Positions 53,899 to 62,048 are shown, numbered from the stretch's first letter. The stretch is DNA of 64,000 nt from Ferdinandcohnia sp047246645 (GCF_047246645.1 NZ_JBFOKR010000011.1:62001-126000); one strand, 5' to 3'. Translations and numbers: made by a program. The notes: generated by a model not told the origin, from the letters alone.

Positions 53899-54519
53899 TT
53901 ATGATGCCTTTATAGTAGAATCAATACTGGCAACCTTTGAAGTACGGTTAACGGCACGATATATTCTAGGAGATATCAATGCTGCAAATATTGTAAATGC
54001 AATATCTTTTACTATAAACCATGCCATAACTCCCCATGCAGCAGCATAACTCATATCTACCTCTAACCAATAATTTAATGCAAAGTACATCCAGTTAGTC
54101 CCGATAAAATAATTCATAAAAAGGCCAACAAAAGCTGCTAGTGTAAACACTTTTAAAGTAGGTGTACCTTTCGACACTTCTACAATTTTTCCAGAGAAAT
54201 AAGCAACTGCAATAAATGAGAGAATGAATCCACCTGTATTACCAAGAATCGCTCCGAAACCAGCGTCAAAGCCCGCGAAAACAGGTGCACCTGCGATACC
54301 AATTAACATATAAACAAGCATCGATATAGATCCTAATCTGCTTCCAAGCAATAATCCTGCTAAAACGGCAAAAAAGGTTTGCATTGATAATGGTACCCCT
54401 GCTACCTGTAAAAATGGAGCCCAAGAAGTAATATTTGCGCCGATTGCCATTAAAGCTGCAAACATACCAATAAAGGTGATGTCGACTGCACGAAAACGTG
54501 GTTTAGTAACTGCTGTCAT
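53899..54519 (-). CDS. bioY: Biotin transporter substrate-binding component BioY
   Basis: This 206-residue membrane protein has about six helices and the BioY S-component segments GVPLSMQTFFAVLAGLLLG and GIAGAPVFAGFDAG. It captures biotin for an ECF transporter whose EcfA/EcfT parts are elsewhere. The ATG at 54519 is preceded by AGGAGG, which lies inside a BirA-like operator; an in-frame start farther upstream at 54567 is unlikely. Control by BirA is strongly suggested by two operators. Confidence 0.94.
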   Translation of the reverse strand: MTAVTKPRFRAVDITFIGMFAALMAIGANITSWAPFLQVAGVPLSMQTFFAVLAGLLLGSRLGSISMLVYMLIGIAGAPVFAGFDAGFGAILGNTGGFILSFIAVAYFSGKIVEVSKGTPTLKVFTLAAFVGLFMNYFIGTNWMYFALNYWLEVDMSYAAAWGVMAWFIVKDIAFTIFAALISPRIYRAVNRTSKVASIDSTIKAS

Positions 54520-54523
54520 TTTT

Positions 54524-54554
54524 ATGTTAACCTCCTGTGTTATGTAGTTAACAA
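54524..54554 (-). promoter_or_regulatory. BirA operator over the bioY ribosome site
   Basis: On the minus strand TTGTTAAC, a 15-nt gap, then GTTAACAT (GTTAAC cores at 54547-54552 and 54526-54531) forms the two-half-site BirA box. It contains the bioY Shine-Dalgarno sequence. Confidence 0.8.
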
Positions 54555-54555
54555 A

Positions 54556-54606
54556 AGAGTAAAACAATCATTTATATATGTCAACTATAATTTTTAAGTA
54601 GTTAAC
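54556..54606 (-). promoter_or_regulatory. bioY promoter with a second BirA-like operator
   Basis: On the minus strand TTGACA (54584-54579) and TACTCT (54561-54556) are 17 bp apart. GTTAAC (54606-54601) and GTTGAC (54585-54580), again 15 nt apart, form a second, slightly degenerate BirA box that covers the -35 region. Confidence 0.65.
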
Positions 54607-54668
54607 AAAAAAGCGAGTTTATATAAAAGGTTTGTTTACCATACTTGCTACAAAGGAGGTAATGATTT

Positions 54669-54896
54669 TTGACAGTTCAAGAACTAGAAGAAATATTCAC
54701 AGTTTATGGATGTAGTCATCTTTATAAGAAATTAGAATTTCCACTATGGCTAACAGGCATAATGGATGAAGTTGAAATTGAGTTGTTAGAGGAATTTTTT
54801 GAGTCATATGATTTTGAGAATGTAGATAAAATATTTGTAGATGAATTTTTGTATCAGTTTCGAACATTCGTCATAGCTACGAAAAGTTTTTCGTAG
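54669..54896 (+). CDS. Small acidic hypothetical protein
   Basis: This 75-residue protein (MTVQELEEIFTVYGCSHLYK) is rich in Glu, Asp, Phe and Tyr and probably helical. I do not recognise its family. The TTG start at 54669 is well supported by AAGGAGG about 9 nt upstream. It is divergent from bioY; nothing ties it to biotin apart from position. Confidence 0.7.
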   Translation: MTVQELEEIFTVYGCSHLYKKLEFPLWLTGIMDEVEIELLEEFFESYDFENVDKIFVDEFLYQFRTFVIATKSFS

Positions 54897-55018
54897 GTTG
54901 TTTTCGTCAATTCTTACTTTTCTAATAAAATAAACCTTTGTCCAGAAAAAGAAAAAGTGTCAAGAGGGATGTCCTTAAAATATAATGCCCATATCCGAGT
55001 AAGTTGGGAGCGGTCGGA

Positions 55019-55789
55019 ATGAGTATTGGAATACTATTAATGGGCCTTTTTGTCGGATTCTTAGTAGGATTAACCGGAGTTGGTGGGGCAGCATTATTAA
55101 CCCCGTTTTTGATTCTAATTGGAATCAATCCGTTATTAGCAGTTGGCACTGACTTTGTGTATAATTCGATTACAAAATTTTTTGGTTCTGTACAGCATTT
55201 TAGGCAAAAGACAATTAACTTTACATTAGTAAAATATTTAGCAATTGGTAGTGTACCCAGTGCAATTATCGCAGTCATTTTGTTGCAAATATTTGGTGAT
55301 TCAAGATACTTACAAGGGGAAATTGTGAAGCATGCACTTGGATATGTATTAATTATTGTAGCAATTACGACGGTTATTAAGACATTGTTTTTTACAAATA
55401 TTTCTACAAATAAATATAGCCAAAAGCCAATCCGGGATAAGAAATCTGCAACAATTTTACTGGGAGCAGTTCTGGGCTTTATTGTTGGTTTAACTTCGGT
55501 AGGATCAGGCTCTTTATTTGCTCTGGCGATGTTATTGTTTTATAGATTACGTGCATCTGAACTAGTTGGAACAGATATTGCTCATGCATTTATTTTGGTC
55601 ACAGTTAGTAGTTTCTTTCATATAGGACTCGGCAATGTTGACTTTCTGTTAGTAGCTAATTTATTGTGCGGATCGATTCCAGGAGTGTTGCTTGGAAGTT
55701 CTCTTTCAGCTAAGGTTCCTGTTAAGCCTTTACAAACAGTAATAGGGATTATTATTTTTATCAGTGGCCTTAAATTAATTACCAATTAA
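55019..55789 (+). CDS. TauE/SafE family sulfite/anion exporter-like protein
   Basis: This 256-residue membrane protein has about eight helices and the TauE/SafE repeat pattern: GLFVGFLVGLTGVGGAAL in the first half and GAVLGFIVGLTSVGSGSL in the second. The family includes proposed sulfite, taurine or other organosulfur-related anion exporters; this substrate is unknown. The ATG at 55019 has GGAG 9 nt upstream; a TTG at 55004 overlaps it. Confidence 0.85.
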   Translation: MSIGILLMGLFVGFLVGLTGVGGAALLTPFLILIGINPLLAVGTDFVYNSITKFFGSVQHFRQKTINFTLVKYLAIGSVPSAIIAVILLQIFGDSRYLQGEIVKHALGYVLIIVAITTVIKTLFFTNISTNKYSQKPIRDKKSATILLGAVLGFIVGLTSVGSGSLFALAMLLFYRLRASELVGTDIAHAFILVTVSSFFHIGLGNVDFLLVANLLCGSIPGVLLGSSLSAKVPVKPLQTVIGIIIFISGLKLITN

Positions 55790-55877
55790 GCACTTAGTCT
55801 TAAAATTGCGCATTCATCTACCTTGGTGTAAAATTACACTAAGGTATTTTATATTTTAAAAACTAGGTGGTTTTTTT

Positions 55878-56330
55878 GTGGATAAAGAGCGTGTAACGCA
55901 ACTACTTTCAGACAAGCTAAAGTTAATCAGAATTGAAAAAGGATATACACAGGATAAAATGGCTGAGATTTTAGGTATCTCTAAGAAAACCCTTGTTCAA
56001 ATTGAAAAGGGACGTATTCAAGCAGGGTGGACATGTGTTGTGGCAATTTGTGCCTTATTTCGGGATAGTGAGATACTGCAAACAACTTTAGGGGAAGATC
56101 CAATTGATGTAATCGAGATTATTGGCCGCAATGGTATTGACCGAGCAAAGGAAAGAACTCTTGGTGGTAAGATCTGGTGGAATGATATACAAAAGGTAGG
56201 TAAATTACGCTTACAGCAAAATCTCATTAGTCAGCATTATCGTATTTTAGATTCAAATAATTATCGCTGGTATTCATCTTTTGATAAAGATGAAGCACAA
56301 ACACGCTTGCTGGAACTTTCAGAGGAATGA
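55878..56330 (+). CDS. XRE-family transcriptional regulator
   Basis: This 150-residue protein has an N-terminal helix-turn-helix (~residues 10-60; RIEKGYTQDKMAEILGISKK, then TLVQIEKGR). The C-terminal half (~75-150) is unfamiliar, with WWNDIQKVGKLRLQQNLISQHYRIL and RWYSSFD. It may bind a ligand or partner. The GTG at 55878 follows CTAGGTGG. Targets are unknown; the TauE/SafE gene just upstream is a candidate. Confidence 0.8.
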   Translation: MDKERVTQLLSDKLKLIRIEKGYTQDKMAEILGISKKTLVQIEKGRIQAGWTCVVAICALFRDSEILQTTLGEDPIDVIEIIGRNGIDRAKERTLGGKIWWNDIQKVGKLRLQQNLISQHYRILDSNNYRWYSSFDKDEAQTRLLELSEE

Positions 56331-56332
56331 TG

Positions 56333-56364
56333 GAGGGCTACTGTCTATGTAGCCCTTTTTATTT
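56333..56364 (+). terminator. Terminator of the XRE regulator gene
   Basis: A GGGCTAC stem pairs with GTAGCCC and is followed by TTTTTATTTC. Confidence 0.88.
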
Positions 56365-56487
56365 CTTGTTATTACTTCTATTTCTTCCATTTGAAGGACT
56401 ATTTGCTGTTTTTTCCTTCATATACGTTGACGAAGTAAGATTGTTGTTCATAGATGCTTCTTCATTTAATCTTTCTTTATTAGCCAT
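56359..56487 (-). CDS. Small hypothetical protein (42 aa)
   Basis: A 42-residue product (begins MANKERLNEEASMNNN and ends NNKK) is rich in Asn, Ser, Lys and Glu, hydrophilic and probably unstructured. The ATG at 56487 is preceded by a strong ATGGAGGT at 6-7 nt, which is the main support. Size and composition resemble small spore or germination-associated proteins, but I cannot place it in a family. Confidence 0.6.
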   Translation of the reverse strand: MANKERLNEEASMNNNLTSSTYMKEKTANSPSNGRNRSNNKK

Positions 56488-56573
56488 TTCAACCTCCATT
56501 AAATGAATGTCTAATATATATAATGTATTTTAAAAACATTTACACATTAGTTTTTAGTAGCACCTTTATATAA

Positions 56574-56735
56574 TCAATGGTCAATACTGTATTCGTCGTA
56601 TCTTTCGTTTAGATATCTGTTTTCACCCGTAGCAAAGTTGATATTACGTAAATCAAGTTCAGGATCTAATTGATTTACGAGTTGTTCTTCTTTGCTTTGA
56701 GTCATGTTTAGAAATTCTCTATCTCTGTTTTCCAT
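56574..56735 (-). CDS. Small hypothetical protein (53 aa)
   Basis: A 53-residue hydrophilic product (begins MENRDREFLNMTQSKEE, ends YDEYSIDH) has a perfect GAGGAGG ribosome site about 7 nt before the ATG at 56735. It is rich in Asn, Glu, Asp and Arg. No family is recognised. It lies 86 bp upstream of the 42-residue gene on the same strand; the pair may share a promoter. Confidence 0.65.
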   Translation of the reverse strand: MENRDREFLNMTQSKEEQLVNQLDPELDLRNINFATGENRYLNERYDEYSIDH

Positions 56736-56842
56736 TAGTAAACCTCCTCGTTTTCTTATCTTGTCTAAACAGAATATATTTCATTCTAATAAAATTTGAG
56801 TAACACAATAATGGTAATCCTTAAATAGTAAAAATTACAAAA

Positions 56843-56881
56843 CCAAAAAAAGAACGTTAGGTTAACATACCCTACGTTCAA
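56843..56881 (-). terminator. Terminator of the 57-kb Tyr/Pro-rich gene
   Basis: On the minus strand GAACGTAGGGT pairs with AACCTAACGTTC (one mismatch) and runs into TTTTTTT. Confidence 0.85.
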
Positions 56882-56895
56882 AATTGACTATACAA

Positions 56896-57336
56896 CTATC
56901 TCCAACGTAATGCGATTGTTAATTGGCAACAATCCGTTGAGCCTACTTTTGAAGAAAGCTTTAAGTTTATACCATCCGGGTTAAAAGAGGTGTTCACTTC
57001 GGACTTAATTCCTGTTGATTTTAGTAGTTTATTTACTTCATTTAAGTTTGATGCTTGAGCGGCTGCCATTACTTTTTTCGCAAATGGTTTTGAAGTTGCA
57101 AGATGGTTTAAAATATGACTTGCATCTTTCATTAAACCTTGCATTGAAATAGCGGATTCATTGAAAAGAGTTGGGTCAGTTTCAGGTAATTTTCGATAAT
57201 AGGGATGATACTGATACGTGGGATATTCGTAATAGTCATTGAATACCGGCTGTCTAGTAAGATTAGAATAATATCCTGGGTACATTACGGTTATTGGTTG
57301 TCCTTGGTTACCAAAAATATAGGGATTATGAATCAA
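56896..57336 (-). CDS. Hypothetical, possibly spore-associated protein
   Basis: This 146-residue protein has a Tyr/Pro/Asn-rich first third (IHNPYIFGNQGQPITVMYPG, YYEYPTYQYHPYYRKLP) and a helical second part (LMKDASHILNHLATSKPFAKK) ending in CCQLTIALRWR. Tyr-rich starts of this kind are common in Bacillus spore coat proteins, which is the basis of the tentative call. The TTG at 57336 is right after GGGAGGT; an upstream ATG would place that ribosome site inside the gene. Confidence 0.65.
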   Translation of the reverse strand: MIHNPYIFGNQGQPITVMYPGYYSNLTRQPVFNDYYEYPTYQYHPYYRKLPETDPTLFNESAISMQGLMKDASHILNHLATSKPFAKKVMAAAQASNLNEVNKLLKSTGIKSEVNTSFNPDGINLKLSSKVGSTDCCQLTIALRWR

Positions 57337-57556
57337 GCTTATACCTCCCTTGTTAAAAGTCATTTTTAATATATGTTACTTTATATTCAAGGTGCTTAAT
57401 TTTCAGAAAATACACCTTGCTCCATACCATAAGCTTGACTAGTCTAGATGTCCCTTTTCTTGTATAATAGTGGATGTTTGGCATACTAAGATACATAGTA
57501 AAGAGGAATCTTAAGTTCCCATGCAACTAGAGGTACTTGATGAAGGAGGAGTTAAT

Positions 57557-58456
57557 ATGAAAGTTGGTTTAGTTGGTCTTGGAAAAATGGGCTATAATCT
57601 TGCCTTAAATATGAAGGATAAAGGACATGACGTTATTGCTAATGATGTGAATCAAGATTCTTTACAGGCTATTGCAAAAGAAGGAATTGCAACAGCCGCA
57701 TCAATAAAGGAGTTAGTAGATTCCTTACAAACACCAAAGGTTGTTTGGTTAATGGTGCCTGCAGGAGAAATTACTGAAAATGTGGTAACTGAGGTAGCGA
57801 GTCACTTATCTGCTGGAGATATCATAATTGATGGAGGTAACTCAAACTATAAGGATACTCTAAAGCGTGGTAAACTTCTAAGTGAAAAGGGTATATATTT
57901 ACTTGATTGTGGAACAAGTGGTGGAATGGAAGGAGCACGTAATGGGTTATGTGCAATGATTGGTGGAGAAAAGGAAGCTTTTGACCATGTGGATCAATTA
58001 TTTGCTGACCTATCAGTAGAAAATGGGTATTTATATACCGGAAAACCTGGAAGCGGCCACTACTTAAAAATGGTACATAACGGAATTGAATACGGTATGA
58101 TGCAAGCAATTGCCGAAGGTTATGAGATATTGGATAAAAGTGAATTTGATTATGATTACAAGGAAGTATCAAGAGTTTTCAATAATGGGTCAGTTATACG
58201 TTCATGGCTAGTTGAATTACTTGAAAATGCTTTTTCTAAAGACCCTAAATTAGAAGCAATCAGGGGAGTTATGAACTCTTCAGGTGAAGGGAAATGGACA
58301 GTGGAAACAGCGCTAGACCTAGAAGTTGCTGCCCCAGTCATTACAATGTCATTATTGATGCGTTATCGCTCTCAGGAGAATGATACATTCCATGGCAAGG
58401 TTGTTGCTGCACTTCGAAATGAGTTCGGTGGACATGCTACCGTGAAAAGTGAATAA
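57557..58456 (+). CDS. gndA: 6-phosphogluconate dehydrogenase, decarboxylating (GndA/YqeC type)
   Basis: This 299-residue enzyme is of the short 6-phosphogluconate dehydrogenase class (like GntZ/YqeC), which lacks the long C-terminal domain of classical Gnd. NAD(P) motif GLVGLGKMGYNLALNM, substrate segment DCGTSGGMEGARNG and catalytic lysine region GSGHYLKMVHNGIEYGMM are present. It makes ribulose 5-phosphate and NAD(P)H. The ATG at 57557 follows GAAGGAGGAG. Confidence 0.92.
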   Translation: MKVGLVGLGKMGYNLALNMKDKGHDVIANDVNQDSLQAIAKEGIATAASIKELVDSLQTPKVVWLMVPAGEITENVVTEVASHLSAGDIIIDGGNSNYKDTLKRGKLLSEKGIYLLDCGTSGGMEGARNGLCAMIGGEKEAFDHVDQLFADLSVENGYLYTGKPGSGHYLKMVHNGIEYGMMQAIAEGYEILDKSEFDYDYKEVSRVFNNGSVIRSWLVELLENAFSKDPKLEAIRGVMNSSGEGKWTVETALDLEVAAPVITMSLLMRYRSQENDTFHGKVVAALRNEFGGHATVKSE

Positions 58457-58458
58457 TA

Positions 58459-58494
58459 CAAAAAGAGCTGCCATTTGTTTTGGCAGCTTTTTAA
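58459..58494 (+). terminator. Terminator of gndA
   Basis: AGCTGCCA pairs with TGGCAGCT and is followed by TTTTTAA. Confidence 0.88.
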
Positions 58495-58544
58495 CTGTAA
58501 AGGATTAGAGAACAATCTTCTGAGAGTCTCAGCAATAGCATCTA

Positions 58545-59399
58545 TCAATTCCTTCTCAATCCTAATGTACGAAAAACAATCTTTTCCCAAACTTTCCATG
58601 GAAGTAATTGTTTAAGAAGGATGCTATTCTTTACACCTTTTCCGACTGGAAAACGTAACTTATATAGCCTTGGTTCATTGGCAATCTTTACGATTAAATG
58701 TACGACATCTAGAGGATTCCCATATTTAGTACTGTCTTTCTCGAGCTTTAATTCGATTCTTTTCATCATAGCTTGGTAAGGTGAAGAAGATAATAAAGAC
58801 TTTTCGGCAATTTTTTTACCGCTACTCCAAATATTCGTCTGGTAAGACCCTGGTTCTACTAGGGCTACGTCAATACCAAATGGATTCACTTCCAAACGTA
58901 GACATTCGCTCCAGCCTTCTAAAGCATACTTTGATGCAACATAAGGTGAAAGTCCAGGAAAACCAATTTGACCACTAATACTGCTAATATTTATTATTTT
59001 TCCACTTTGACGTTCTCTCATAAAGGGTAATACGACTTTGGTAACTTCTATAACGCCAAAGAAATTAGTCTCAAATTGAGCTTTAAATTCAGGTAGGGAT
59101 ACTTCTTCGGAGAATCCACCGGTAGCAAATCCTGCATTGTTTATTAATATATCAACCCGGCCAATTTTTTGCAGTTCAGATTTGAGTACATTAAGTGTTA
59201 ATGCTTTCGTAACGTCTACTTCTAAAAACTGTATGTATTGCTTAAGATCATCCGACTTTAAAAGTTCTAAGACTTTTTCCTTTTTATTGAGGTCTCTCAT
59301 TGTTGCTATAACAAAGTATCCTCTTCTGACGAATTCAATCGTGGCCAATAGCCCGAATCCACTTGAAGCTCCTGTAATAATGACAACTGGTCTCTCCAC
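58545..59399 (-). CDS. Short-chain dehydrogenase/reductase
   Basis: This 284-residue classical SDR has the cofactor motif TGASSGFG, NNAG, the catalytic serine in ISSISGQIG, and YXXXK in YVASKYALEG. Length and the C-terminal extension place it among oxidoreductases of undefined substrate such as retinol-dehydrogenase-like or steroid-type SDRs. The GTG at 59399 has a GGGGGGA site. It is alone on its strand. Confidence 0.88.
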   Translation of the reverse strand: MERPVVIITGASSGFGLLATIEFVRRGYFVIATMRDLNKKEKVLELLKSDDLKQYIQFLEVDVTKALTLNVLKSELQKIGRVDILINNAGFATGGFSEEVSLPEFKAQFETNFFGVIEVTKVVLPFMRERQSGKIINISSISGQIGFPGLSPYVASKYALEGWSECLRLEVNPFGIDVALVEPGSYQTNIWSSGKKIAEKSLLSSSPYQAMMKRIELKLEKDSTKYGNPLDVVHLIVKIANEPRLYKLRFPVGKGVKNSILLKQLLPWKVWEKIVFRTLGLRRN

Positions 59400-59686
59400 A
59401 TTTATCCCCCCACATTAATTTTAAGGTTATAACGAGTGAGATACCAGAATTAACTGAAAAAAAATAATTTCTATTTATATCCAATTATATTTATAATAAA
59501 GGAAGAGTAATACCTCAAAGCGTAATTTGAAACAAAATCTATTTGATTGTAAAAGGTGTAAACACTGCGAGAATAGGAACATAAAACTATATTCGCCGCT
59601 TCCTGCGTTCCTTACCTAATCATCAGTAGGAGGAACTGATTGAGGTTTTAATGTAAGCTCACTTAAAATGAAGGTTGGGATAACCG

Positions 59687-60289
59687 TTGGGTATTAATGA
59701 TGTGGTAAGCATTGTTAGGGAACTAGGCTATATAGGGCTTTATTTTTGGTTGTGGTTTGGTGCATTTGCTATTCCAATTCCTAATGAGGTAATTGTTTCA
59801 GCTATTGGTTTCTTTGCTTCTGAGAACGTTCTAATACCTTGGAAATTATTTATCATTACATATGTTGGAATACTTGCAGCAGTAACAACTAGCTATTTCC
59901 TTGGACGCTTTGCAGGTAAAACTGTTCTTCTGTTTATTAAAAAAAGGAGTAAGTCTCAACGAAAGTTTGAAAGGGCACGTTTGCTTATTGAAAAACATAA
60001 CGTATTTGCTTTAGCTTTTAGCTATTTTGTGCCAGGCCTTCGAATAATTATTCCGTTTTTATTTGGTTTCAGTAAATTATCGTTTTTGAAATTTACTGCC
60101 ATATTATACCCGGCGATTTTTATATGGGTTTCAATGATCTTTTCTGTTGGATTCTTTGCAGGTGATGAATTTATTACAGTTTTCCTTAAATACTACGAAA
60201 TTGTGATTGCTGGACTAGTTGGTATAGCAGTTGTATATATAATGATAAAAATTAAGCGTATGCGTAATGTAAGAAAGCTTTCTCATTAA
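59687..60289 (+). CDS. DedA/VTT-domain membrane protein
   Basis: This 200-residue protein has five to six hydrophobic stretches and the DedA pattern: E.g. FGAFAIPIPNEVIVSAIGFFA, then FLGRFAG and the conserved FVPGLRIIIPFLFG (RxxxP-type region). DedA proteins are linked to polyprenyl-phosphate and phospholipid flipping and membrane homeostasis. The TTG at 59687 has only a fair ribosome site, so the start is uncertain. The 287-bp gap before it holds no gene that I can see. Confidence 0.85.
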   Translation: MGINDVVSIVRELGYIGLYFWLWFGAFAIPIPNEVIVSAIGFFASENVLIPWKLFIITYVGILAAVTTSYFLGRFAGKTVLLFIKKRSKSQRKFERARLLIEKHNVFALAFSYFVPGLRIIIPFLFGFSKLSFLKFTAILYPAIFIWVSMIFSVGFFAGDEFITVFLKYYEIVIAGLVGIAVVYIMIKIKRMRNVRKLSH

Positions 60290-60357
60290 TCCAATTGTTT
60301 AGCGATTGATAAGTATACCGATAATGCTTATAGATTGAGATAAAAGGATGTGAGAGA

Positions 60358-61431
60358 GTGAAAAAGATTCATTGTGCTATTATTACTCTTTTTCTATTGG
60401 TTGGATGCTCAGTTGAAACAGAGGACCAAGGTAAGAGAGAAGCGATAAAAGAAACACTATCAACTCCTACGATTGTTGCAACGGATTTACAAATACCTTG
60501 GACGATTACGAAAACAAATGGTGCTTTTTATATTACCCAGCGTATTGGGAAAATCTTTGAAATTGACGAGGCAACAGGAAGTAAAAAACAACAAAGTCTT
60601 AGGCTAACAAAAGAGGTACTTCATGAGGGGGAAGGGGGACTATTAGGATTCGCCCTAGCACCTGATTTTGATGATTCTCGCTTAGCTTATGCATACCATA
60701 CATATTTAGAGAATAATAAAATATTTAATAGAGTAATCTTAGTTGAAAAAGCTGGAGATACCTGGGAGGAGAAAGCAGTACACATAGACCGTATTCCAGG
60801 CGGTATAATTCATAATGGAGGGCGTTTACGAATTGGCCCCGATATGAAATTATATGTAACTACTGGGGATGCGGGTGTAGCTGATTCTGCTCAAGACCCA
60901 AGGGGACTAGCAGGTAAGATACTCAGACTTAATCTTGATGGATCTATCCCACAGGATAATCCATTCACTAATTCTTATGTGTATTCCTATGGGCACAGGA
61001 ATCCTCAAGGTTTGGCGTGGGATGACGCTGGCACATTATACAGCACTGAGCATGGCCAAAGCGCACACGACGAAATAAACATAATTAAACCGGGACAAAA
61101 TTATGGTTGGCCACTTATCCAAGGAGATGAGGAAGCGCCAAATATGATTAAACCTCTCTATCATACAAATGAATACACATGGGCTCCATCAGGTATTGAA
61201 CAACTTAACGGAAAATTGTATATAGCAACCTTAAGAGACTCAAAAATAAGGAGCTATGATTTAAAGACTGGTAAAATTGACGTTATGCTAGATATAACGA
61301 GTCGAATGAGAGATGTCTTTATCCAGAATGGAACACTCTTTACAATTACAAACAATCGGGATGGTAGGGGCACTCCAAAAAAAGGGGATGATAAGTTACT
61401 CTCGATTACAGGGATAGGAGATAGACAGTAA
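60358..61431 (+). CDS. PQQ-dependent sugar dehydrogenase-like lipoprotein
   Basis: This 357-residue lipoprotein has its lipobox cysteine at C17 (LVGC) and a soluble glucose/sorbosone dehydrogenase-type beta-propeller (YliI/Asd-like). Motifs include EGGLLGFALAPDF, HNGGRLRIGPD, YSYGHRNPQGLAW, TEHGQSAHDEIN and GQNYGWP. The Asp/His residues of the propeller centre are kept, but Bacillus generally does not make PQQ, so actual activity is uncertain. The GTG at 60358 begins the signal peptide; the ribosome site is weak (TGTGAGAG). Confidence 0.85.
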   Translation: MKKIHCAIITLFLLVGCSVETEDQGKREAIKETLSTPTIVATDLQIPWTITKTNGAFYITQRIGKIFEIDEATGSKKQQSLRLTKEVLHEGEGGLLGFALAPDFDDSRLAYAYHTYLENNKIFNRVILVEKAGDTWEEKAVHIDRIPGGIIHNGGRLRIGPDMKLYVTTGDAGVADSAQDPRGLAGKILRLNLDGSIPQDNPFTNSYVYSYGHRNPQGLAWDDAGTLYSTEHGQSAHDEINIIKPGQNYGWPLIQGDEEAPNMIKPLYHTNEYTWAPSGIEQLNGKLYIATLRDSKIRSYDLKTGKIDVMLDITSRMRDVFIQNGTLFTITNNRDGRGTPKKGDDKLLSITGIGDRQ

Positions 61432-61452
61432 AACATAATTTAACTTTAATCA

Positions 61453-61630
61453 GCAGAAGTCCCCTACTTCTATAAGTGGGGCATGAATGTAAAAGAGTAT
61501 ACAATTCAGTCGGGGTTCAAACTCCGACTGAATAAAGTTAAGCCTTCGGCGGATGCCTCGATTTTTAAAAGGAAATTTTACGAGCAAGCCCGAAAAAAAA
61601 TCGGGCGCAAATACGCCAAGGCGCATTTGA
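61453..61630 (+). mobile_element. Hairpin-rich element resembling an IS200/IS605-type end, in the menI leader
   Basis: Six hairpins occur in 175 nt: CCCCTACTT/AAGTGGGG (61461-61481, then CATGAATG, like IS200/IS605 right ends), ATTCAGTCGG/CCGACTGAAT (61504-61533), GCC/GGC (61542-61550), CTCG..TAAAA/TTTTA..CGAG (61557-61584), GCCCGA/TCGGGC (61588-61606) and CGCC/GGCG near 61613-61622. AGAAGT/ACTTCT (61455-61471) competes with the first. No transposase is nearby; it is either a remnant, a MITE-like repeat or a structured leader. Confidence 0.55.
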
Positions 61631-61650
61631 TTATAAATGGGGGAGAAAAA

Positions 61651-62037
61651 ATGAAAGAAATGAACACATTGCTAGACGCACTAGGAATTATAGTGGACGA
61701 AGTAACAGAAGAACGTGTAGTTGCAACAATGCCTGTTGACGGACGTACTCGACAACCATTTGGGATTCTACATGGTGGTGCATCAGTTGCGCTAGCAGAG
61801 ACAGTTGCAAGTATTGGAACGTATAACTTAGTTGATCAAGAAACGGAAGGCTGTGCAGGTCTAGAAATAAATGCAAACCACATCCGGCCCAAAAGCGAAG
61901 GAACTGTAAGAGCAATTGGAACGCCATTACATAAAGGAAGAACAACAATGGTGTGGGATATTAAAATAGTTGATGAAGATGAAAGACTTATTTGTGTGTC
62001 ACGCTGTACTGTAGCTATTATTAAGCTGAAAAAATGA
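61651..62037 (+). CDS. menI: 1,4-dihydroxy-2-naphthoyl-CoA hydrolase-like thioesterase MenI
   Basis: This 128-residue hot-dog-fold thioesterase (YuxO) acts in menaquinone synthesis by hydrolysing DHNA-CoA. PFGILHGGASVALAETVAS is the family signature with the catalytic Glu. The ATG at 61651 follows GGGGGAG and gives the family length; the frame is open 168 bases farther back through the hairpin element, but that extension is not family-like. It converges on the mrp operon. Confidence 0.9.
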   Translation: MKEMNTLLDALGIIVDEVTEERVVATMPVDGRTRQPFGILHGGASVALAETVASIGTYNLVDQETEGCAGLEINANHIRPKSEGTVRAIGTPLHKGRTTMVWDIKIVDEDERLICVSRCTVAIIKLKK

Positions 62038-62048
62038 TATGTAAAATG

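Noticed and set aside
57435..57468. Promoter for gndA (TTGACT with TATAAT)
   Set aside because: The boxes are 22 bp apart, too far for a normal sigma-A promoter; the TATAAT may work with an unseen -35.
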